A DNA stretch of 64,000 nucleotides from Tetraselmis striata (GCA_006384855.1 VCJN01001822.1:1-64000); one strand, 5' to 3'. Counted from the first letter of the stretch, positions 21,201 through 31,919 are shown. The notes: a model not told the origin generated them from the letters alone. Made by a program: numbers and translations.

Positions 21201-24200
21201 CTGCGCAGCCAGCTCGCCAAGGGCCTGCTGATGGTGCCTGAGTTTGACCCGGCCAAGGTCGCCAACTCAGCCTTCTGCAGAAACTGGTGCATTGCCAAGG
21301 TGAGAGCCAGCCCTCCTTCCCGCTCAGTGGACATGCATGCACTGCCGCCGCTGATCCGCGCCCCCGGCAGCTTCAGCGCCTAACCATGACGATGCTACAG
21401 GGTGAGGAGGAGAGTTGCACCATCTACGGACCGAACACGCTGCTGTTGCCCATCTTCCGCGGGCTGCGCGTCCGGGTCGGCATCCACACCGGGCTGGCGG
21501 AGGAGGTGGAGATCAACCCCGTCACCCGCCGAGTTGTCTACGGCGGCCAGGCACGTTCCGGGCACTTACGCACGCTGATTCCGCACGACGGCTTGGCAGA
21601 CAGGGGCGGCCCTCTGGTGGAAGTCGCGAATGGCAACCGGGGTGTTGTGGCGCTCAGTGGACCAGTGGATCCGCACTGACGGCGCTGTGGCGCGGCTGCC
21701 GCCGCAGGTGGCCAAGATCGCCAAGGCCGTGTCAGACGCACCGTCCGGCGGGCAGATCGTCATTTCTGGAGATACGCTGGCGGAGGTTCGCTCCGTTCAC
21801 GACCTCATGACCCGGGTACGCCTCCGATTCTGCGGCATCCCGCAGTCGCACCACCTTCCCCCTGCGATGTTACGAGTTCCACACAGCTGCCATCGCGCAC
21901 AAAGAGGCGGGCATTCGCCGCCGTGTAACGGGACGAAGTCAGCGTGATTGGACAGGCCGGTACCGGGCTGATTGGGGCGGCGATCTGTGCCTGTCTCGCC
22001 GCAGGTGGCGCACCTCTGCGCCGGCTGGAGACACGGGGAGGCGATGGGCGACCCCACCATGCCGGCCGCCATGTCGGTGATGAGCCTGGGCTCGCACCTC
22101 CTGAGCGACCCACCGCCGATGCCACCGCCTCCACCCGAAGAGCAACACGCGTCAGGTCCGCCGCCTCGTCCTTGTGTGTCAAGTTTAAAGTGGGTCTACC
22201 TGCTGTGTCATTTAGCAGGGTTTGTGGGTCATATAGTCGCTATGAAATGATGATGGACTGTTTTGGCCCAGTGGAATCGGCGATTTCTTGCTAACCTCGT
22301 GGTTTTTCCTCGTTAACTTTCTGGTAGATATTTATTTTCGCTCTTTACATTTGTGGGGAGAAAAAAAACAGAACAAATCCATAGCCAACCCGAATAAGCT
22401 TGGTGCCCGTGACTACCTGCGCTTTGGGGCTCTGTGTACAGCCACGTGCAAACAACGCCTGACGTCATGTGTACCAATCTGCGTTTGCGCTCAGGGGAGA
22501 TAGTGGAGGCGGTGGGCTCCCAAGCAACACTGGGCGACGGCAGCAGACGGAGCACATTGGAGAGCAAGACCTTTGGGGAGCACTACATTGACGTCACGGG
22601 CGGCTCCGCGATTAAGCGCATGAGCTTTTTGAACTGCGAGCTGCCGCCAGGGCTTGGCAGCGAGAGTTCGTGGAACCGGCGCAGCAGCGATTTGGTAAGC
22701 TCCTCCGCGGCGCAAGACTGGAATCAGGTGGGCGACGACATCGAGTCGGAGAGCGCCAATGACGAGGCGCGGCTCATTGAAGAGCAGCTGGCTTGGGAGC
22801 ACGAGCTGCGACATGGCGTGGAGCTCATCATGGTGGTCCCATGGCCACTCAAGAGCCGCGCCCTGTAAGCGCTACCCCCCCCCCCCCCCCCCCTCCCACC
22901 CTACACACCCCACCACTACTCTTTCCCCTTCAATGCTAGATATCTGTGTGTGTGTGTGGGGGGGGGGGGGGGATACCATACCATAGCTGAATAGGGTTTG
23001 AAAAACGATAGTGTTGAATTCCTACTGTGTAACAGCAACATGTCGGAACGTCCGTTTCTCTCCTGGACGATACATAGCAGGGGTCAAAAAGCAGCCCCCG
23101 AAAAGCAGTGAGCCGTGTTACAGTCAGAGTATTACGGGTCATGAACATAAATGTTACGGAACATGTTGGATGAATTTATATTTATACATAGATGTATAGC
23201 TATATGAAAATATATATCTACATGCATATGCAATATATATATGTGTGTGTGTGTACATAGAAAAAGAAATATTAATGTACTTCTATATGCATATATACAT
23301 ACCTATATATAGGTACATATATACACCGTGAACCCAAAGCGTGGAACATGTCAGATGAATTTATATTTATATATACATATATAACATATATAGCTTTGTG
23401 AATATATATACATACGTATGCATAATAAATGTATATGTGTATGTAAATATAAATACATATGTATTATCTAACATGTCAGATGAATTTATATTTATATATA
23501 CATATATAACATATATAGCTTTGTGAATATATATACATACGTATGCATAATAAATGTATATGTGTATGTAAATATAAATATAAATACATATGTATTATCT
23601 ATATGCATATATACATAACATATGTATATAGAGGTACATATATACACCGTGAACCCAAGGCGTGGTTGCGGCAGGTACGGGCTGTCCGTATTACGCCGCA
23701 CATAGTCACGCAACTGGTCAAGTACCCTGAAAGGCACAGCTGTACAGGATGTAAAGCACCGCAGACAGCAAATATTACGCATGTCAAAATAATCGGTGTG
23801 TGAGCTACTGGCGGCTGCGTTGCGCTACCTCTTAGACAGGGCTGTGTGGTTCCTTCAGGTACTACCCACCCGTCAGCAGCAAGAAGGTGCTCACTTCCGC
23901 GTGGAACATGGCGCCCGCCGCCGAAGGCGTGACCATCCTCTTCACATTCCTGGAGGGTGCATCCAAGCTGAAGGAGCTGGGCAAGGAGGTCGCCCGGGAG
24001 GCGCTGTGGCGGCTGCAAGCGGTGGTGAGTGCCGCACTTGGGGGGATCACGCGCCCGCCCGCCCGCCCATGTGACACCTGTTGGGGCACTGCATCTTGGG
24101 CAGAGCAGTGCTGTGAATATGGTGACGCCGAGTTGCGTGGCCTGATGGACTGGTAATATGGTTATGTTAGTCTGTTGAGGCGTGTTCCCGTTATTGTGCC

Positions 24201-25858
24201 CGCAGGTCCGTAGTCATCTGACGCACCACAACGGCTATGAGGTGGAGGTGGAGGAGGGCAACTTTGTATGCGCGTTCCACACCGCCAGCGACAGCGTCAA
24301 GTTTGCGATCGCCGTGCAGAACATGCTGGTCGCGATGCCCTGGAGCCCGCGAGTGCTGTCGCAGCCGTGGGCCTCCGAGCAGCGCACCGCCACCAACGCT
24401 GTCATCTTCCGCGGGCCGCGCCTTTCGATCGGGATGTGCACCGGCAACGCCATGCGCGTGCAGCCGTGCATCCGCACTGGCAAGATGGAGTACTACGGGC
24501 CGATCATGAACCACGCGGCGCGTGTGGCGGTCGCGGCGCACGGTGGCCAGGTCCCCCCCCCCCCCCCCCCCTCTCCCTCCTCCCCCTTCCCCCTGCACAC
24601 CCGGTTATCCCTTTCTTTCCGAGCTAAGCCACAGTACCATCGGGGCAGAAGGCACGTCTTGAACCGCATAGGAACCTATTCCTTCTTTTCACTTTATTTT
24701 AGCAACCAAGATCACCAACTAATTCCTTCTTTCTATTTTATTTTATTAGACTTGAGGTGTTATAAAAGGACACTCGATGGGCGCGCATGTCAAGGGCAGT
24801 GCATCCGTTACCTCGCTGTGTGTACTAAGCCCCCCACCCCCCCCCCCCCCCCCTTCCCCCTCTTCCTTCCTTTTGTGCGGCGCCCGCTTGCAGGTGCTGC
24901 TACACGAGAGCACCTGGATGGAGCTGCGGTCTGATGGCGCTGACCTGGCTGAGGATGAGGTGCTGTACCGTAACATGGGCCGCCACACCCTGAAGGGCAT
25001 CTCGCGCAATGTGTACATCATCCAGGTGCCCCCCCCCCCCCCCCCCCCCCCGCCCCTCTCCGCGCACAACCCGGAAAGTCTCCCCCTCTCCCTCTCCCCC
25101 TCTCCCTCTCTGTTGCCGACTTACCTCCTCATCGATGTTTGCCAACATCACTATATGTCCACACTGTGACATGCATGTCGGAATCATCTGCGTTCGTTTT
25201 TCATGCATGCTTCCGCTTTTTCAGTCGCAGCAGTTGCCATAACTGCACAGCTTTTTCCGGGCACCCGCTCACGTGATTGTGATGGGTACATTTGCAGGCG
25301 ATCTCTGCCAGGCTTGGGAGTCGCGCGTTCCCGCCCATCAAAACCAAGAGTAGCACCCTCGAGAGCGATGCACCCGTGATGAGCATCGGCGAGCTGGATG
25401 ACTACCTCGCAGGCGTGGGCGGCATGAAGCACCCGGTGCCGCGTGACACGGCCGTGAGCGGCTCGCTCAAAATGCCGGATGCCAGCCTGGCCGTCAAATC
25501 CTTCCAGAAGGTCAAGTTGGCGCTCGAGACCGTGCTTCCGACGCGCGGCAGGCGCATCAAGGACGCTGCCCGCGCGGCACTCGGGCTGAAGCGCATCCAG
25601 ACGTCGGTGGATGTCCTGTCCAGCCAAGGCAGCCAGTTTGTCAACGTTGTGGACGCGGTCGCAACGTTCAAGAGGCGGCGGGATCGCCGGGCAAGCGCGC
25701 CGGCCCCGGGAGACGGCTCCCAGGAGAGCCTCGTCGGAGGGTCCGCCACACCTGGTACCCGGGTCGACAACTGGGTAGCCGATCCGAACACGCCCGGCAC
25801 AGAGAGCGCTTCCACTGGAGCAATTGCCCGCTGGGGCGCAGAGACCGAACGAGCATAG
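15291..25858 (+). CDS. receptor-type class III nucleotidyl cyclase with tandem cyclase domains
   Basis: Exons: 15291-15461, 16037-16144, 16552-17394, 17522-18250, 18663-20212, 20311-20515, 20643-20789, 20896-21043, 21187-21299, 21401-21550, 21708-21815, 22005-22155, 22495-22864, 23859-24024, 24206-24550, 24894-25025 and 25298-25858. All junction phases agree, giving about 1,998 residues. The start ATG opens a signal peptide (MRLLLLLAVVAVACA). Exons 2-3 encode a LamG/concanavalin-like fold (TLELWVKA, YWNHVTATLD, FSVDVFRLYNRTLS). Exon 5 encodes a discoidin-like fold, a Cys-rich stalk and one membrane helix. The first cyclase domain keeps both metal Asp (TTDIHGST, TEGDSF) but has Ala and Lys for the transition-state Asn and Arg. 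The second has lost the Asp but keeps YYGPIMNHAAR. It should make cAMP or cGMP at the cytoplasmic face; substrate choice is unclear. The exon 5/6 junction and a GC-AG intron 10 are the least certain points. Confidence 0.88.
18663..20212 (+). other. cyclase exon 5: discoidin-like fold, Cys-rich stalk, transmembrane helix
   Basis: FEILADCLGDARSFP and NLLDGNENTLYKP open a galactose-binding (F5/8C-like) fold, and VRWLRVEYD is its typical late strand. A Gly/Ser/Pro-rich linker follows, then a juxtamembrane segment with five Cys (CATDPWDCVKGCGTDC) and a single hydrophobic helix (VIGVTVSVVLIAAAMLALFL). The exon is read to a GT donor at 20213. A GC donor at 20151 is an alternative but fits the next exon's phase less well. 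Confidence 0.75.
23160..23660. repeat. AT-rich tandem repeat inside cyclase intron 13
   Basis: A unit of about 125 bp beginning catgtcagatgaatttatat recurs at 23347 and 23472, with a diverged copy near 23162. The gtacatatatacaccgtgaa block also occurs twice. The surrounding intron (22865-23858) is the longest of the gene and also carries a C run and a G run. Confidence 0.85.
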
Positions 25859-26554
25859 GGCACGGGGAGAGGAGGAGACCAGGGAAGGCACCCCCCTCGC
25901 CCAGCGGCCAGTACGCGTGCGCGTACGCTTCGGGCCGGAAATGGTAGCGACTAGGCTCCGGGTGATAGACTCGGGGCCACCCCTGCTGGCACAGGACGAT
26001 GTTCCGTCCCAGCTGGAAAAAACAGGGAGCGATATACACCTAGCTACACGTAGCGGCTAGCCGGCATTCGGCAGCTGAAGGGGCGGTCGGTGCGCTAAAT
26101 GTGGACCAATACCAGCTGCACAGTGCTGAGACCTTGCAAAGGCTCCAGCTGGAATATCTGTTGGCCACGCTGCTGCAGCTTACGATTCGGCTCCTCTTGC
26201 ACAGGGGTCATGGTGGTGACCCTGAGTGGTGGCGTGCTGTGCGTCACGCCGCCGCTGACATTGTGTTGAGGGTTGCGGGGACAGGTGCTGGCCCAGTTGG
26301 GGAGGGAGGTGTAGCTCGTCGCTGATCCAATTTGCAAGTGGCGGTAGGCGGCGGCCGTCAGCGGCGGACGCGTGGCTCGACATTAGGGCCGGAGGTTTGA
26401 GTAAGTGTGCCCATTACACGGCGCGCCAGAAATGCCGCCGCCTTGCAGTGCATGCCGATGATGTGTCCCCGCGAGGGGGAGGGCGGAGTTTAATAGAGGA
26501 GACACGGGGGGGGGGGGGGGGGGGGGGGGGGTTGTGGCCCAGGTCGGTGGCGGG
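25859..26554. other. tail-to-tail intergenic interval between cyclase and fibrillin genes
   Basis: Holds the 3' ends of both genes and a 26-G run (26506-26531). No polyadenylation signal was assigned. A short minus-strand frame at 26095-26337 shows no domain. Confidence 0.5.
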
Positions 26555-27844
26555 CTACTGTCTGAGATGCACAAGCGTGAGCTCCCCCACGCGGGTGATC
26601 CGTAGCTGGTCTGATAGGTACGTGGTGCTCGCACGCACGGTTGCGGCGCCGTCGCGGAGGCGGTTGAAGACCTCCCGCCCGGGGAACTCGACGTCGCCCA
26701 CGCCTGACAAGAAGGGCAGCGCGCGCCAGGAGGACTGCTTCACGGACGTCGAGACCAGCGTGACCTCGTGCTCCGTGGGCCCCACCGCCAGCATCTCCGC
26801 CACCGACGTGACGTAGCCCTCGGAGGGAGGCACAAACGCGTCCATCACCCGCAGCGTGAGCTGCACAGAGCTGGTCAGCCGCGCAGGGGCGGCCCCGTCC
26901 TTGCCACCGGCGCCGGTGATGGTGTGAGTGGCGCGGCCGACGGCGGCAAAGGGGATGCCGTCCGTGATCTGGAAGAGCGCCTCGCTGAGCGACGACGAGA
27001 GCCCGGGCAGCGGCTGCTCCACGCCGCGGCAAAGCTCGCGGAAGGCCCAGAAGAAGGGGGAGGAGCGCGTCGGGCTCTGCGGGGGCGGCCCGCTGTCAGG
27101 TGGCAGTACGCCGAACATGCTCCCAGTGATTAGCTCCGTGAGTATCTCCTTGGCCTATTCCCTTGCCTGGAGTACTTCGTATCCTTATGTACTTCCTACC
27201 ATATTCTCAATTAAGGTATGATCACCCATAATTCATACTGTAGCAGCTACTTCCACAGCACCACCGCACGGACAGTGCCGCTATCCCCCGCGGGCCCGGT
27301 CCATTCATGGTCGCGCAAGCTTCCTGACCACCTCCCTGGCCTCCCCCTTTGCCCTCCTGTTTAGTCCGCTCTACCAGGGCCGTACCTCGGAGCAGTACAC
27401 CAGTGACCAATCGCCCTCCATCGCCGAGCTCTCGGCGGGGCTGCCATAACCCAAGCCGCTGCCCTCCAGCGTGCGCAGCAAGGCGGCAATCGAGGCGGTC
27501 TCGCCGGCGGAGGCCACCTGCCCCCTCGCCGTCGCTGCGCAGAGCCCCAGTAGCCTGGCCTCGCCGGCGACGTCGCCCTTGGATAGCGCCGAGTCCTTTA
27601 GCGCCGACGCCGCATCTCGGGCAGCGTCCAAGCCGCTCTCGAAGCTGCTGTCGAACCCGTTACCGCCGGCGGCAGGCCTTTCGCCAGCGGCGGCATGGCG
27701 TGTCGACCGTCGCGAGTGCGGCAGGAAGCCCCCTGGTGGCGCAGTCATCGTCGGAGCGGCCCAGCGATGCGCCCTCCGCCCGTTGATGGCGGCGGGCACT
27801 GCTGAGCGGACCGCAACCGCAGCTGGTTTCATAGCTGGCACCAC
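26555..27844 (-). CDS. plastid lipid-associated protein (PAP/fibrillin family)
   Basis: Two exons (27844-27386 and 27076-26555) joined by a phase-0 GT-AG intron give about 326 residues. The first 60 or so residues are rich in Ala, Arg and Ser and poor in acidic residues, as in a plastid transit peptide. The PAP/fibrillin domain begins with SIAALLRTLEGSGLG, continues through the lipocalin-like GDWSLVYCSE and SSPFFWAFRELCRG, and includes ALFQITDGIPFAAVGRATHT; it ends DQLRITRVGELTLVHL. Fibrillins bind lipids and prenylquinones at thylakoids and plastoglobules; the exact subfamily is not assigned. An alternative start lies four codons downstream (MKPAAVAV). It runs opposite to the cyclase gene, and no shared regulation is visible. 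Confidence 0.88.
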
Positions 27845-28158
27845 TGGCAGCAGGTTTGCGGAAGTGAGTAAGCAATGGAAAATGGCGATGGGGCTCTAGT
27901 GCATGTAGCAAATAACAGCGCATTAGATGATACTGTCGTCGTCGTCGTCATGATGCTGTAATATCCCACGCATATCCCAGGGTGATTATGTGGCGCGAAA
28001 GCAATCGTCGATGATATCTATCGCTACCCGGCCGGGGTACAGTACCGGGTACGCATGTACGATATTCATTGGTACCCTGTAGCTGAATACTACATTACGC
28101 TTCAAAATTAATGGTAAGCGAACTGTCTTCCAGGGGTAGTTGGTGAGCATTTTTCGAG
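27845..28158. other. intergenic upstream of the fibrillin gene
   Basis: Should contain the fibrillin promoter. No motif was assigned. Confidence 0.45.
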
Positions 28159-28184
28159 TTTCAAAGTTGAGTCTGGTTTTGCCA
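28159..28184 (-). repeat. terminal repeat B2
   Basis: tttcaaagttgagtctgg continuing into ttttgcca; identical to 28463-28488. Confidence 0.85.
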
Positions 28185-28275
28185 AAAAGGTCGCGCAGGC
28201 TGTTTTACACCATCAAGAGCCGAAATTGGCAGGATGGTTTAGCGAAAGCGTGGAGGGAAAACGGAGTCAGGGGGG

Positions 28276-28463
28276 CGCTGCGTGGAACGCACCGAAAACT
28301 GGAAGATGGCAGGCTCAGCTGTTCTGGCTGCTTTTATGTCTACTCGTGCTGCACCCAAAAAGGGCGCAACAACAGATGCCTAGTTCCCGTACCACTGAGC
28401 AGCACTTGTAGCTAAAAAGCGGTTAGGTCAAGGGAGGAAACCCCATAAACTAGTTTAGATCAT
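28276..28463 (-). repeat. internal-terminal repeat A2
   Basis: 188 bp, about 97% identical to 31191-31378 and abutting B1. Confidence 0.93.
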
Positions 28464-28488
28464 TTCAAAGTTGAGTCTGGTTTTGCCA
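28463..28488 (-). repeat. repeat B1
   Basis: 26 bp identical to 28159-28184. It sits directly between the recombinase gene and A2. Confidence 0.85.
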
Positions 28489-28541
28489 GTATTGAGCGAA
28501 CGGAGAGAGCGGTGGATTGACGGAGAAGAGGTAGCGCCAAG

Positions 28542-30062
28542 TCATGAAGGAGGCACTGGGAAGGCCACCGCTGCGGAGTCCTGTTGGACTTGGAAGTGGC
28601 GTAGGGGGGCGATGTGTCCAAAGAAGAACCATGCGCCAGGTGAAGGAAGAACGTTGGGGTCGATGTAGTCCAGAACGGCGTCAGAGTTAGTGGCCCAACC
28701 GCCTTGGTAGCGAATGTGGGACAATGGCACCCCGATGGCGTTCGCTGCAGAGGCTGCGCCCTTGCGAAGACTGTGCGAAGTCCAGGAGGTGCAAGCGGGG
28801 GGGGGGGGGGGGGGGGGGGCAGCGTTGACTAGACGGACGGCTGTGGACAGCCAGTCTGACATTGTAGCCGCAGTCCAAGGTTTTGACTGCTCGTCCGAAC
28901 TGACAGCCCAGAAGTTTGACACAGCCAAGCCAACAGTAACAAGGGGGACTGACTGGACGTGGTCGAGGAAGTGGTGCAGGAGACGTGCCACTCTGGGGTG
29001 CTCTGACACTGGGAGGAGAAGTACGCGTAGGTCGTCGGGTCCCCGTCGACCAGCGCGACCCTTCTCTCGGTACACTTGCAGGGTGATGTTGTAGGCGTCG
29101 ACATGCACGTCTCGCACTCGACAGGACACGCCAGTAAGGCCCCTGGCAAAGAACATGAAGTTGACAACCGAGGCCAGGAGGGCTCGAAAGTCGTGGTGGT
29201 ACTCTGGGTAGGAAGCAGACACAATCAGCTCGGCTTTTGTGACGAAGCGATAAGCTACATCCGCAGGCAGAGGGACACGCAAAGGGGCAGCGTCCAGTCG
29301 GCGCTGGCGCAGAATCAGCCCACGCCTTGCTGAAATCAGGTGTAGGCTGTCCTTAGCGATTGGGTCGAGGTTGTGCAGCTCGAAGAAGGTGTTGATTGCA
29401 GACAGATAAGGCTGCAGCGACTTAGCTGCGATGTGTCCTCGCTCGCCGATCCAAGCAACATACCGAACGACTGTGGCAGTAGTCGCTTCCAGCGGGCTGA
29501 TGTTCTCAGAGTCGTGGCAGAACTCCGCGAATTGAGACAGCCGGCCGGCGTAGCTCTTGAGTGTCTGAGCGCTGATGAGGGAGATGGAGAGTAGGTCGAG
29601 CGTCCGTTGGCCCAGCTCGTCTGAGCCGAACGCGTCATGCAGCCGGGATCGCAATGAAGCAGCCCAGGGAGCGACAGCTTCGGGCTCGTCAATCACGTAA
29701 GTGCGTCGTTTTACTGACAGAGTTCCACCGGTACGACTATTGTTCGCAAAGTACTCGGCAGCAACGGTTAGGTTCCTGGCGGTTAGCCGGTAGCTGCTGG
29801 ACGGGTTTGCAGTAGCATCGGTACGGGTTTGCGGGGCTAGGTTCAGGTAAGAGGGCCGCCCCGCGCGCCCTTCGCGCTCGTAGCGCCTGTCACGCGCGTA
29901 ACGTACCCGCGCGAAACTTGGTCGTTGCGAACCAGCTGTAACACGTAGTGTAACAAACGACGGACGCAGAGATGGGGTAAAGAAAGCGGCTGGTTGAGCC
30001 GCCATGTGCAGGTGTGCGGATGGTTGAGCCACACGCGGCTGTAGATGTAAGAAGCGCCGCAC
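28542..30062 (-). CDS. tyrosine recombinase
   Basis: 506 residues in one open frame. A SAM-like core-binding domain (about 160-235: SAQTLKSYAGRLSQFAEFC ... LQPYLSAINTFFE) precedes a catalytic domain in which the tyrosine-recombinase set is visible: Arg307 in FFARGLTG, Lys334 in YREKGR, His430 and Arg433 in HSLRKGAAS, Trp456 in GGW, and the nucleophile Tyr466 in LDYID. Such enzymes cut and rejoin DNA through a phosphotyrosine link and would integrate a circular intermediate. A 21-base C run on the coding strand (28799-28819) encodes a proline tract just before HSLRKG; it is absent from other families and probably arose by slippage. The first 90 residues are basic and unlike a recombinase, so translation may start later. 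Confidence 0.88.
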   Translation of the reverse strand: MRRFLHLQPRVAQPSAHLHMAAQPAAFFTPSLRPSFVTLRVTAGSQRPSFARVRYARDRRYEREGRAGRPSYLNLAPQTRTDATANPSSSYRLTARNLTVAAEYFANNSRTGGTLSVKRRTYVIDEPEAVAPWAASLRSRLHDAFGSDELGQRTLDLLSISLISAQTLKSYAGRLSQFAEFCHDSENISPLEATTATVVRYVAWIGERGHIAAKSLQPYLSAINTFFELHNLDPIAKDSLHLISARRGLILRQRRLDAAPLRVPLPADVAYRFVTKAELIVSASYPEYHHDFRALLASVVNFMFFARGLTGVSCRVRDVHVDAYNITLQVYREKGRAGRRGPDDLRVLLLPVSEHPRVARLLHHFLDHVQSVPLVTVGLAVSNFWAVSSDEQSKPWTAATMSDWLSTAVRLVNAAPPPPPPPACTSWTSHSLRKGAASAANAIGVPLSHIRYQGGWATNSDAVLDYIDPNVLPSPGAWFFFGHIAPLRHFQVQQDSAAVAFPVPPS

Positions 30063-30217
30063 CGAGGAAGGTCTAAAGGAAGTCTGTAAGGTGGGGGGTC
30101 AGGTCCTGACACAGGGCGCTCATCCCGCCGTTGAGCTGCAAGGGTGCGTCTTGCGGCGGTCACCGAAAGGTGGCCTCGCAAAGCTCCAGCAGCTCCGACG
30201 AAAGGCGCCCCACACCG

Positions 30218-31110
30218 TCACTCGTGCTCACCTTCGCGGCCACGCCCGCGTCCCGCGCCTCGTCCTCGCCCACGCCCACGACCTGCAGCTGCAGCCGCCA
30301 CTCGAGCAGTAGCGGTCGCCTTCGCGCTGCTGGCAACGGTCGCCTCGAAGACACGGCGCTCGTAGTCCCTCATGAGGTCCCCAAAAATCGCAGAACCCAG
30401 ATGCTCCGAAGCAGGCTGAAAATGTTGGGCTCGCAGCACGTCCAGAACACCTTGGTCACCGTGCACACGCTTGATCTCAATTAGCCTCCGCAGGAAGGCC
30501 AAACGAAACCGAAACGCCTTGTCGATGGCCTCGGCGTGGTTCCGAGCTCTCGCGAGGTAGGGCGTGAAGTCCTGGTTGGTGGCAGGGACGTAGGGCAGCA
30601 GCTCGTTGAGAGCCACGAAAAGCGCGGCCATGTGGGCCCCGAAACACGACATCCACAAATACTCCTCCTGGGCCGGCAGACGCCGGTCATCCTGCTTGAG
30701 GTACTCGTTCGTTAGGTCGGTGCTCAAGGGGAAAGAGTCCAGGCACTCGGCTGACCGGTCGAACGGCCTCGTAACCAGACTCTGCTCTCTGCAGTAGTTC
30801 TGGCACCGCGAGGTAGTCATCCTCGGCACTCACGGATTTTGCTCCGACACGGCCGCTCTGGGCTAGCTCTATCTAGCAAGTCGGGGCGCTCTGCGGCTCC
30901 CCCGCTGCCTGTCGGCTGTCCCGCGACGCGCTGCCCGAAGCCGGAGCCATGTGCCCCTTCTCCATCAACAACGCGCTCACGAGCCGTCAATTGAGCTACA
31001 ACTGTAGCCAACGCTCGCACATCTGCTTGCAGCGACTCCAGCGTCGCCTCCGCGACGGGTTCTTCTCCATCTGGCATGGTAACGCACGGACGTACGGACG
31101 AGAATATCAC
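30218..31110 (-). other. first gene (Gag-like) of the YR element, two overlapping frames
   Basis: Two open frames overlap slightly: 31110-30817 (97 residues, with a heptad-like ESLQADVRALATVVAQL segment) and 30829-30218 (203 residues, mostly helical, ending in a Gly/Arg-rich GRGRGRGAGRGRG tail). Coiled coil followed by a basic Gly-Arg tail is common in first genes of YR retroelements and would suit nucleic-acid binding. No zinc knuckle is present. The same gene, more decayed, is in the 340-1392 copy. The function is inferred from position and composition only. Confidence 0.55.
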
Positions 31111-31190
31111 ACTCGGGTGGCGAGCCGGGTGTGGTCTTGAACAACCTGGGGTGACCTTGCTCGCAACTGGTTACGAGACAGTTTTTATAT

Positions 31191-31378
31191 CGCTGCGTGG
31201 AACGCAGCGAAAACTGGAAGATGGCAGGCTCATCTGTTCTGGCTGCTTTTATGTCTACTCGTGCTGCACCCAAAAAGGGCGCAACAACAGATGCGTAGTT
31301 TCCGTACCACTGAGCAACACTTGTAGCTAAAAAGCGGTTAGGTCAAGGGAGGAAACCCCATAAACTAGTTTAGATCAT
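31191..31378 (-). repeat. terminal repeat A1
   Basis: 188 bp repeat matching 28276-28463. It marks the upstream end of the YR element. Confidence 0.93.
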
Positions 31379-31674
31379 ATCAACGCATTACGAAAACCCT
31401 CCGAGCTGGGGACGCGGTGTGACCTGCTGGTGTTTATAATTAGTTCGGGGTGCGAAAACTACTGCTCAAATCGTAGAATTATGACGGAAACATAAACCGA
31501 TCTATGCCGAATTTTGACTTAATTCAGTGCGCGCCGTAAGAGTTGGATACGTGCTTGCCCCACCGTGTAGAGCTAGTATCGCGCTACCATATGAAGCGGC
31601 TGCCAAAAGGTGCGCATGCTCATTACAAAACAATTCGCCGCCTACACGAGTACATGGTACGTGCCTCGTGATAT

Positions 31675-31745
31675 GTAAGGATACCGCGCAAAACGCACCA
31701 GGCATTGGGTACCCACATGGGAATTCGTGTGGTACATATCCTTAC
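31675..31745 (+). mobile_element. 71-bp MITE, copy 1
   Basis: Begins gtaaggata and ends tatccttac, a perfect 9-bp inverted repeat. It differs from the copy at 31920-31990 at one base. Confidence 0.8.
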
Positions 31746-31879
31746 CCCCCCCCCCCCCCCCCCCCCCCATAGGATGAAGGACCTCCTCCAGCAACGTATC
31801 GGCTTGGATTCGGTGGCGATCCGCATTGGCCGGGTCGTCCAACATTGCGGGATATCATATCATATTATATGTTTCTCCG

Positions 31880-31919
31880 CGGGATCGAACCCGGATCCAA
31901 GTGCGTAGAAGCACCAACT
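31880..31919 (-). pseudogene. tRNA-like fragment
   Basis: On the minus strand this reads a T-arm (ccgggttcgatcccgcgg context) preceded by a small hairpin with a gcttctacgc-like loop. The 5' half is missing because the MITE at 31920 begins there. It may be a tRNA remnant or SINE head; an intact tRNA is excluded. Confidence 0.35.

Larger units (their letters stand above)
28159..31378 (-). mobile_element. tyrosine-recombinase element with split direct repeats, no reverse transcriptase
   Basis: A 3.2-kb minus-strand element. Reading with its genes, it begins with repeat A1 (31191-31378), encodes a Gag-like first gene and a tyrosine recombinase, and ends with B1 (28463-28488), A2 (28276-28463) and B2 (28159-28184). 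The A copies are 188 bp with about 97% identity; the B copies are 26 bp and identical. This A1 ... B1-A2-B2 plan is the split-direct-repeat layout known from PAT and Ngaro retroelements. No RT or RNase H frame exists between the repeats, so it is either Crypton-like or a reduced derivative of a YR retroelement. Partial relatives lie at 340-1392 and 41540-42060/50531-50673. It looks nearly whole, with perhaps one break in the first gene. Confidence 0.85.

Noticed and set aside
28690-28880. Intron at the proline-coding C run in the YR gene
   Set aside because: Removing a GT-AG segment there would delete the His of the HSLRKG catalytic motif.
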